Source of the DNA: Massilia sp. Root335
GTDB taxonomy: Bacteria > Pseudomonadota > Gammaproteobacteria > Burkholderiales > Burkholderiaceae_D
Assembly (NCBI RefSeq): GCF_001425685.1
Contig: NZ_LMCY01000011.1
Span: forward strand, 32,975-71,395
DNA: 38,421 nt
Reading direction: 5' to 3'
Positions 32,961-38,421 of the stretch are shown in pieces. The notes beneath the pieces were generated by a model that saw nothing but the letters and a program-made list of their open reading frames with translations, had not been told where the DNA came from and searched no databases. Position 1 is the first letter of the stretch, and the number at the start of each line of letters is the position of its first letter. Both the position numbers and the translations under genes were made by a program.

Positions 32961-35162
32961 CTACTTTGGCCACAGTGGCACGAAGTGGGCGCCGAATTGC
33001 AGGATCGTGCAATCTGTTCCCGCCGCGTTGCCGACCGAAGTCATGTTTTGAACTGCCCCGCCGTATCCGATTGCGTATATCTGGACGTGCAATCCACGCG
33101 TGACCGCCATGCGGTGACCGGTCGTGCCTACGTCGATCGTCGCGCCGGTCGGAAGACCGTAGGCCAGGCGCTCCTGGCCGAAGTCAGGCATGACGTTCGG
33201 ATCATTGGCTTCCAGCTGAGCGAGGGTATGGATGAGGCAATTGTGTCCTTCAGGCGTGGCCTGGCCCTCGTTGAAGTGTTCGAACAGGTTCGCAAGCGAG
33301 GCATCGGGCGTCTGAACACCTTGTTGCTGGAGAAACTCGGCGACCGATTTCGGATACGAAGGCACTTGCAGTGGTTCGAACATGACGATGTCGTCCGGAT
33401 TGCCCGAGCCGGGGCCTTGTGGGTCCTCGTCCTCGTCCTCGTCCTCGCCCTCGCCCTCGAACTCGTCCGACGCCGCGTCCCATGAAAGGCTTGCGGCGGT
33501 ACCGCCGACCGAGGAAAAGCCCTTGTTGAATGCCGTAACCTTCCGGGCCAGCGCGCGCTGGGCCTGGACCGAACGTTTCTCGGCGGAGTTGAGGCGGGCT
33601 TTCTCCGTCGGCATATTGGCCACGCCGAAATAGGGATTTATCAGGGCAGCGGAAGAAATCGTCGGGAGCGACTCGTAGCCGACTATCTTCCAGCGCAGCT
33701 GCTGGGCCTCGCTCGTCGCACAGCCGATGGCGCGCGCCGCCAATTCTTCCTGCCAGTTGTCGAGCTTCGATTGCTTCATCGGATTGCCACCCTCTTCGTC
33801 CGGCGCATAGAAGTCGTCCCCCGACGCACCGACGAGGAGACGCCCCACGAGACAGGCCGACGACATACCTCCGAGAACGTTCACCTCGGCCTCGTTGAGG
33901 ATGCGCGCCTTGATCGACAGGCTCTTCTGCGCCGCGAGTTGCAGCACGTTGTTAAGGCGCAGGATGTTGTCGGGGACGAGTGGAATGAGATAAATGTAGA
34001 GCTCGCCCATCGTTCCCTGACGGCGCCGTTGCTGGGACTGCTCTTCCGGCGTTTTGATGCCCAGCACGTAGCGGATCGAGTGCACGGGATTGAACGAGAA
34101 CGATACGAAGGGCGTCAGGCTGAAGTCGAGACCTCGATACAGTGCGGGCGCCTTGTCGGCCTGTTTGATTTCGGTGCTGAAGGCACCATACGTATTGATG
34201 TAGCGCTGGATGAGGCTGTAGTATTGGTCGCCCTGCTTGTTCCCGCTCCAGTGCTGCTTGACCGCCTCGCCCTCGACGGCGCGCAACTTGCGGGCGATGC
34301 CCATGGCTTCGTCGTCGAGTTGATCCATTTGCGCCTGCGATTCGACCAGCCCCGGCTCGACGTTCGCGCGGTGGCGGGCCTCTTCGCTCGAGGCCGGAAT
34401 CTGGTCCAGCGAGGCAAGACTCTGGTTCAGGATATCGAAATCGCTGAAGTAGTCGCGGCGAAAATGCAGGCCCCGATAGACGGCAATGCATTCGATTTGC
34501 TCCGTCGTATCCGGCAAACCGGCCATGCCCGGCATGCCACAGGGGATGATGCTGGTCACGGCGGACTTGCTGGAGGAAAAGGACTGCCCGGCCTGCACCG
34601 TCTTCTTCTCGAAGTCCGTGACCTTCTGCGTCCATGTCGTCTCGGCCGCGAGCAGCCGAGAAGCAATTTTCCTCAACCAAACCGCCGGATTCTTGCCAGC
34701 GTTCTTGTGGATTAACTCCAGCGCCTCGCTCGTTGCGATCGACCTGCATCGTTGATGAAATTGCTTGAGTTCGTGACCATGGTAGGCAATCGTTCCAAGC
34801 AATTGCTGACCGGTCGCCAGGTCGACCAGGCCGCCGTTGACATACCGGGAGGTCGTCTGCGCGAGCAACCGGGTGCGCCGGGCCACGCGCGCCCCGAACG
34901 CGGCGTGGCTGCGCAGCGTCATCAATGCCGTGATCTGCGCCTCGAACAACGCGTTTTCCTTGATCTCTGCCGGAAGCAACGGCAAGCCGTGGTTGGCTTG
35001 CGCTTGCAGGAGGTCCCGCCCGAGCGCGCGCAGCAGGGACGACATTTTCTGGAGCGCGGACTCGAAGGCTTCGATGGCCTTGCGGTCGAGGACATTCCCT
35101 TCCATGAACGTCTTGATGGCCACGCAAAGCTGGAGAAGGCACGCCTCGATCCGCTTCTTCAC
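32961..35162 (-). CDS. Putative multidomain effector: ART-like region plus C-terminal papain/OTU-like cysteine protease signature
   Basis: 733 residues, no signal peptide or membrane segment. The helical N-part (about 1-200) is unassigned. Residues about 220-445 carry R-S-E ADP-ribosyltransferase-like signatures: two YRGL motifs (Arg230 in IAVYRGLHF, Arg343 in PALYRGLDF), SFS (354-356 in FVSFSFNPVHS) and ExE (Glu424, Glu426 in ILNEAEVNVLGG). An acidic linker (about 566-592) leads to a C-terminal domain (about 600-733). This has GHNCLIHTLAQ (Cys642) and LQFGAHFVPLW (His726), the Cys..His layout of OTU/papain-like proteases. The GTG at 35162 overlaps the upstream gene's TGA, behind GGGAGAGG. 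GC looks lower than in its neighbours. Probably a secreted toxin/effector. The folds are inferred from motifs only. Confidence 0.72.
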   Translation of the reverse strand: MKKRIEACLLQLCVAIKTFMEGNVLDRKAIEAFESALQKMSSLLRALGRDLLQAQANHGLPLLPAEIKENALFEAQITALMTLRSHAAFGARVARRTRLLAQTTSRYVNGGLVDLATGQQLLGTIAYHGHELKQFHQRCRSIATSEALELIHKNAGKNPAVWLRKIASRLLAAETTWTQKVTDFEKKTVQAGQSFSSSKSAVTSIIPCGMPGMAGLPDTTEQIECIAVYRGLHFRRDYFSDFDILNQSLASLDQIPASSEEARHRANVEPGLVESQAQMDQLDDEAMGIARKLRAVEGEAVKQHWSGNKQGDQYYSLIQRYINTYGAFSTEIKQADKAPALYRGLDFSLTPFVSFSFNPVHSIRYVLGIKTPEEQSQQRRRQGTMGELYIYLIPLVPDNILRLNNVLQLAAQKSLSIKARILNEAEVNVLGGMSSACLVGRLLVGASGDDFYAPDEEGGNPMKQSKLDNWQEELAARAIGCATSEAQQLRWKIVGYESLPTISSAALINPYFGVANMPTEKARLNSAEKRSVQAQRALARKVTAFNKGFSSVGGTAASLSWDAASDEFEGEGEDEDEDEDPQGPGSGNPDDIVMFEPLQVPSYPKSVAEFLQQQGVQTPDASLANLFEHFNEGQATPEGHNCLIHTLAQLEANDPNVMPDFGQERLAYGLPTGATIDVGTTGHRMAVTRGLHVQIYAIGYGGAVQNMTSVGNAAGTDCTILQFGAHFVPLWPK

Positions 35163-35527
35163 TCGACCTCTCCCGTGCCGGCCACACGTCGCGCCGCTTC
35201 CGCATAAAGTGCCGTCATGAGGTCGTTGCCGTCGGTGATCGAACGCGGCACAGGCTCGAGCAGGGGCGCGGCCCAGGACATCGAATCGAACTCGGCGCCG
35301 TGGACGAGGACGATCTGCGCCCACTGCCAAAGCGCCTGTTCCGACACGATCCCGCGGGCCAGGGCCCGATCCAGGCCGGTACTCACGTGCGCGCGGACGG
35401 CCGCCCTCCCCCTCGCCTCGATCGCCTCAGGCCGCAGCGCCGCAAGCGCCTCGAACAAGCGCTGCGCGAAGGCCCGACGCTGGTCTTCTTCGAGAATCGA
35501 TTGCTGGCGCGCGCGGATCAGGAGCAC
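35159..35527 (-). CDS. Small adaptor-like protein coupled to the effector gene
   Basis: 122 residues, all helical, no signal peptide. The sequence (IRARQQSILEEDQRRAFAQRLFEAL, ARGIVSEQALWQWAQIVLVHGAEFDS) resembles the small proteins often encoded just before type VI secretion or polymorphic-toxin effectors in proteobacteria. Those share an FE..L helix and a YGI..E.D...+..L...FG..FD pattern. Their role is probably loading or chaperone; this is from memory of the family, not a search. The start is GTG 35527, set by AAGGA five bases upstream. The frame stays open upstream but that part is low-complexity and unlike protein. Its TGA overlaps the effector's GTG, so the two are made together. An immunity role is possible but less likely, as it precedes the effector. 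Confidence 0.65.
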   Translation of the reverse strand: MLLIRARQQSILEEDQRRAFAQRLFEALAALRPEAIEARGRAAVRAHVSTGLDRALARGIVSEQALWQWAQIVLVHGAEFDSMSWAAPLLEPVPRSITDGNDLMTALYAEAARRVAGTGEVE

Positions 35528-35814
35528 GGCAGTCCTTCGACGACAGGATCGCCAGCGCGTGCCGGGCCGTCCGTGAGTGCAATGTGCCCGCACTCTCCCC
35601 CCGCCTCGACTTCGCCAGGAGCCACGGTCCGCTGGAACCCGGCAAATGACGGCAAGCGGATAGATCGTTCGAGTCCGAGAGTCCGTATGTGCATACGATG
35701 GTTCGTTGTCGTTGTCGTTGTCGTCGGACGGCGGCCGCGGCGGCGCCAATATCGGTTGCGCGACGGGAACGTGGCCTTGCCTCCCGCACGTCAGCGCGCT
35801 GCAATGTTGACGAG

Positions 35815-35820
35815 ATTGTA
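35815..35820 (-). promoter_or_regulatory. Probable -10 box (TACAAT) for the effector operon
   Basis: TACAAT on the minus strand, in an AT-rich island. The place where a -35 would sit (35838-35843, minus CGGTAC) is poor and is covered by the direct repeats, pointing to an activator-dependent promoter. The implied leader is about 280 bases. Confidence 0.45.
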
Positions 35821-35836
35821 AACGATTGCACAGCCG

Positions 35837-35858
35837 TGTACCGTCAATGTACCGTTGA
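35837..35858. promoter_or_regulatory. Two 11-bp-spaced direct repeats (TGTACCGT) over the -35 region
   Basis: TGTACCGT at 35837-35844 and 35848-35855 repeat with an 11-bp period, one helical turn. Direct repeats at this spacing next to the -10 box are the arrangement of OmpR/PhoB-type activator boxes. The regulator is unknown. Confidence 0.4.
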
Positions 35859-35996
35859 CCGATAAATTTTTGCCAATCGACACGATGCCGATGCCAAGCA
35901 TTCCCGTCGCCGTTCCATGGCGGTGTTCTGCACCGGATTCGGGCCAGGCACGACAGGATCGCGGCAGTCGGACCGTTTCCGCCCGGGCCATGGCGG

Positions 35997-36923
35997 CTAA
36001 TCCGTTCTGCGCGCGAACCACGTCGCCAGCGCGGAGCCGGACAGGTTGTGCCACACGCTGAACAGCGCGCTCGGCACGGCGGCGAGAGGACTGAAATGCG
36101 CGGACGCCAGCGCCGCGCCCAGTCCGGAATTCTGCATGCCCGTCTCGAACATCACCGCCTTGCGCTTGGCGAGGTTCATGCCGAACATCCTGGCGAACAC
36201 ATAGCCCAGCGCGAAGCCGAGCAGGTTGTGCAGGATGACCGCCGCGAATATCAGGAGGCCGTTCGTCAGCAGCTTGGCCTGGTTCAGCGCGACGATGATC
36301 GCGATGATCAGCACGATCGCCACCGTGGACACCAGCGGCAGCGCCTTGACGCTGGCCGCCGCCTGCCGGGCGAACAGGGTCTTGGCTGCGATGCCGAGCG
36401 CGATCGGCAGGATCACGACCTGCACGATGTCGACGAACAGCGAGGTCGTATTAATGTGCATCCACCCGCCCGCGAGCAGCGACACGAGGGCCGGCGTCGC
36501 GAACGGCGCGATCAAGGTGGACACCGACCCGATCGACACCCCGAGCGCGACGTCGCCCCTGGACAGGAAGGTCATCACGTTCGACGCGGTCCCGCTCGGG
36601 CAGCAGCCGACGAGGATCACGCCGACCGCGATCTCGGGCGGCAGGCGCAGCGCGAGCGCGAGCAGGTAGGCGATGCCGGGCATGATGAGGTAGTGCCCGA
36701 CGACGCCGATCGCCACGTCCTTCGGCCGCCGGAAGACCTCGCGAAAATCCGCCGCCGACAGCGTGAGGCCCATGCCGAACATGACGATGCCGAGCAGCGG
36801 CGCGATCCAGGTCTTGTAGCCGGTGAACAGCGGCGGCGCGAAGAATCCCAGGGCGGCGAACAGGAGGACCCACACCGAAAAGGTCTTGCCGACGAAGGCG
36901 CTGGCTTTTTCTACTGCGTTCAC
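35997..36923 (-). CDS. Bile acid:sodium symporter (BASS) family transporter
   Basis: 308 residues with about nine to ten membrane helices. Family motifs are GIVMFGMGLTLSAADFREV, VILVGCCPSGTASNVMTFLSRGDVALGVSIGSVSTLIAPFATP and MFETGMQNSGLGAALASAHF; the CCPSGTASN and ETGMQNS segments line the sodium/substrate crossover. Bacterial members carry pantoate, pyruvate or other organic anions rather than bile acids. The start is GTG 36923 with GGGAG nine to ten bases upstream; the frame extends upstream without a Shine-Dalgarno. It stands alone, divergent from the M17-like gene. Confidence 0.88.
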   Translation of the reverse strand: MNAVEKASAFVGKTFSVWVLLFAALGFFAPPLFTGYKTWIAPLLGIVMFGMGLTLSAADFREVFRRPKDVAIGVVGHYLIMPGIAYLLALALRLPPEIAVGVILVGCCPSGTASNVMTFLSRGDVALGVSIGSVSTLIAPFATPALVSLLAGGWMHINTTSLFVDIVQVVILPIALGIAAKTLFARQAAASVKALPLVSTVAIVLIIAIIVALNQAKLLTNGLLIFAAVILHNLLGFALGYVFARMFGMNLAKRKAVMFETGMQNSGLGAALASAHFSPLAAVPSALFSVWHNLSGSALATWFARRTD

Positions 36924-37032
36924 GCGTGTGTTCTCCCTGTCCGATTTATCGCTGCGTCCGGCATTATATGTCCGCAGCCCCTGACCTTTGGCGGATGCGG
37001 CGCGGCGCAATCCGCGTTAGCATTGCACCACC

Positions 37033-37665
37033 ATGACCGCTACCGCCTCCGCCCCCGCCCGCCTGCCGATCGGCACCCTCGACGGTGTCGCGTTCGACGT
37101 CGTCGCCTGGGGCCCGGCGCACGCCGACGCCGACTTCAGCGTGGCCTGCATGTTCGAGCACGAACTGGGCGGCGCCATGGCCGGCGGGCTGCTCGCCCTG
37201 GACCAGGCGCTCGGCGGCCAACTGGCGCGCATGCGCGCGGCGGGCGCGTTCCAGGCGCAGCCGATGGAAACGCTGCTGGTCACGACGCCGCCGCCGGGCG
37301 TGACGCCGCGTGCCGTGCTGGTGATCGGCATGGGCGATCCCACGGCGCTGGACGGCGACCTGCTGCGGCGCGCCTGCCGCGTCGCGATGCGCGAGGCGAT
37401 CCGCCACGGCGCGACGTCGATGGCGTTCGCGCCCAGCGTGCTCGATGCCGGCCACACCGACAACGCGGCGCTGGACATGCAGGAGGTCATGCTGGACGGG
37501 ATGCTCGGCGCCTTGCGCGCGGAGCACATGCTGGCCGACGCCGGACTGGCGGGCACGCCGGCGCTGCGCCATTGCACGTTCGACGTCGGCGCGCCGCGCG
37601 CGCAGGCGGCCGGGCGCGCATTCGCGGCGGCGTTCGCGCGGGCGACCGCCGCAGCCCGTCAATGA
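37033..37665 (+). CDS. Stand-alone leucyl-aminopeptidase N-terminal-domain (M17_N-like) protein
   Basis: 210 residues, cytoplasmic. The sequence (FSVACMFEHELGGAMAGGLLALDQALGGQLARMRAAG, TLLVTTPPPGVTPRAVLVIGMGDPTAL, LLRRACRVAMREAIRHGATSMAFAP) follows the macro-like N-domain of M17 aminopeptidases. The metal-binding catalytic C-domain (NTDAEGR, KDDMSG types) is absent and the gene ends cleanly, so this is not a frameshifted peptidase. A binding or regulatory role is likely. The ATG at 37033 has a weak Shine-Dalgarno. It ends one base before the stop of the convergent secreted-protein gene. Confidence 0.68.
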   Translation: MTATASAPARLPIGTLDGVAFDVVAWGPAHADADFSVACMFEHELGGAMAGGLLALDQALGGQLARMRAAGAFQAQPMETLLVTTPPPGVTPRAVLVIGMGDPTALDGDLLRRACRVAMREAIRHGATSMAFAPSVLDAGHTDNAALDMQEVMLDGMLGALRAEHMLADAGLAGTPALRHCTFDVGAPRAQAAGRAFAAAFARATAAARQ

Positions 37666-37666
37666 A

Positions 37667-38230
37667 TCAGTCCCGGTCGGCGCGGCAGCGCATGCCCTGC
37701 AACTCCTCGGGCGTCGGCGACGCCAGGGCCGGGCCGTTGATGGCATACGTCGCCCCGTTCGACGCGGTCACGACGTTATGACTCCCCTCGATGGTGGCCG
37801 TGCTGTTTGGTCTGCCCCAATGAAAAAACCAGCGCATCGTCCCGTGCGCGCCCGGCTCGACGAGAATGCCGAAGATATCGCTGTCGCCGGCAAGCGTCTG
37901 AAAGACCGGGGCCCCTGTCGGCGACACGCCGAACGTCAGATGCCGCCCCTGCAGTCCGGCGTTGGTCGCCGTTCCGCGTGCCAGCACGTAGCACCCGCTT
38001 CCCGCCGCATCCGGCCCCTCGCCCTGCTGCTCGAAGGCCGTGATACGTCCCGACCGGTCGATGTCGCCATAGCCGCTGGTCTCGACCTTGGCGCCACCGA
38101 TCGTGATCGTGTGGGCTGAGCTGTACACGCCGGCCACGAAGGAAACATCGTTGGCTTGCGCTGCTGCCCTGCCGGATGTGCCCAGCGCCAGCATGGCGGC
38201 AACGACGAAAAGCGAGGCAAGCGGTTTCAT
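37667..38230 (-). CDS. Small secreted protein of unknown function
   Basis: 187 residues. A clear signal peptide (SLFVVAAMLALGTSGRAAAQA) is followed by a beta-rich domain (VSFVAGVYSSAHTITIGGAKVE, GDIDRSGRITAFEQQGEG, GSGCYVLARGTATNAGLQG, FGILVEPGAHGTMRWFFHWG). Two cysteines remain after the signal peptide, one mid-protein and one near the C-terminus, and could pair. I do not recognise the family. The start at 38230 has GGAG five bases upstream. The frame continues upstream without a start as good. Confidence 0.7.
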   Translation of the reverse strand: MKPLASLFVVAAMLALGTSGRAAAQANDVSFVAGVYSSAHTITIGGAKVETSGYGDIDRSGRITAFEQQGEGPDAAGSGCYVLARGTATNAGLQGRHLTFGVSPTGAPVFQTLAGDSDIFGILVEPGAHGTMRWFFHWGRPNSTATIEGSHNVVTASNGATYAINGPALASPTPEELQGMRCRADRD

Positions 38231-38362
38231 TCGAACTCCAGTCGGGTAGGCGATTCCGGAGTCTACAGCGTGTTCGACGGCGAAAATGCGCACATCGTCA
38301 CATCGGGGGGCGCTAGGGTCCATCTGACTGATACGACGTGAAAAGCGCTGTTTCCGGAATCC

Positions 38363-38389
38363 TTAGCACGTCGTCATTAGCACGTCGTC
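38363..38389 (+). repeat. 13-bp direct repeat TTAGCACGTCGTC x2
   Basis: Two perfect copies separated by one base (14-bp period). The second runs into the REP-like element, so it looks like a slippage or insertion-type duplication of the element's head. Confidence 0.6.
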
Positions 38390-38406
38390 CCCGCGCAGGC
38401 GGGGAC
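38384..38406 (+). repeat. REP-like element, copy 4, at the window edge
   Basis: GTCCCCGC-gcag-GCGGGGAC, an 8-bp perfect stem with the same GCAG loop as copy 2, followed by CCAATTTTG. The stem has a compensated change (TTCCC to TCCCC on one arm, GGGAA to GGGGA on the other), so pairing is conserved between copies. It may continue beyond the window. Confidence 0.7.
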
Positions 38407-38421
38407 CCAATTTTGCGCGGG

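Larger units (their letters stand above)
35528..35996. other. 469-bp intergenic region upstream of the effector pair, no credible gene
   Basis: Frames on both strands here give only Arg/Ala-rich or DNDNDN-type translations. The stretch holds three tandem GTTGTC units (35705-35722), an AT-rich patch (35815-35875) with a minus-strand TACAAT box, and a pair of 11-bp direct repeats. The left part is probably a long leader of the effector message. Confidence 0.5.

Noticed and set aside
35427..35831. Minus-strand frame upstream of the small adaptor gene, including a DNDNDN stretch
   Set aside because: The DNDN run comes from the GTTGTC tandem repeat, the rest is Arg/Ser/Ala-rich, and there is no Shine-Dalgarno. 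Treated as untranslated leader.
37033..37665. The M17-like gene as a pseudogene of leucyl aminopeptidase
   Set aside because: Clean start and stop with coding character throughout, and no trace of the metal-binding domain downstream, where an unrelated convergent gene lies. A stand-alone domain is the better reading.

Overview
The window is GC-rich (roughly 65-70% by eye) and dense with genes. Codon use, the gene set (DUF3422, DUF6600, YaiI, CPBP protease, ZntB, galT-galK) and dispersed GTCGTTCCCGCG..GCGGGAACCC repeats suggest a soil or plant-associated betaproteobacterium of the Oxalobacteraceae, Massilia/Duganella-like. That placement is inference; no rRNA is present. I see no tRNA, rRNA, CRISPR array, insertion sequence or phage module.

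Layout. 1-3672 (minus): DUF6600 surface/periplasmic protein (cut by the window edge), CPBP membrane protease and DUF3422 protein. 3913-5087 (plus): a FadR-type GntR regulator and a YaiI protein. 5063-8062 (minus): a 999-residue beta-propeller sensor kinase. 8266-14844: a trans-4-hydroxy-L-proline catabolic cluster (epimerase, PAS-AraC regulator, DapA-like deaminase, three-subunit FAD/Fe-S dehydrogenase) ending in an M24 Xaa-Pro-type peptidase. 14956-15983: two overlapping lipoprotein genes. 16024-28179: a pectin/rhamnogalacturonan utilisation locus with a lipoprotein alpha/beta esterase, GH105, DUF4861, TonB-dependent receptor, CE12 esterase, a GH28-CE8 fusion and a second GH28. 28180-28400: inverted REP-like repeats and a terminator. 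28420-32927: ZntB-like transporter, then galT-galK-aldo/keto reductase. 32961-35527 (minus): a translationally coupled pair, a small adaptor-like protein and a 733-residue putative effector with ADP-ribosyltransferase-like and C-terminal papain/OTU-like cysteine-protease-like signatures. 35997-38230: BASS-type symporter, stand-alone M17 N-domain protein, small secreted protein; another REP copy at the right edge.

How the genes fit together. The clearest regulatory signal is an 11-bp palindrome, TGGTCNGACCA, which fits the FadR-family operator form TNGTNNNACNA. It occurs as pairs (one full site plus a second full or degraded one) at exactly three promoters: in front of the FadR-like regulator itself, the GH105-DUF4861 operon and the TonB-receptor operon. 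Each has a -35/-10 pair with a 17-bp spacer and a TAGAAT/TAAGAT -10 box. This links the regulator, 13-16 kb away, to the pectin locus as its probable autoregulated repressor.

Pectin backbone enzymes, hydroxyproline catabolism with a proline-type peptidase, and the Leloir genes together would let the cell use the three main products of plant primary wall: galacturonan, hydroxyproline-rich glycoprotein and galactan.

The most novel item is the effector-like gene pair at 32961-35527. It is lower in GC than its neighbours and is preceded by a promoter-like region with 11-bp direct repeats.
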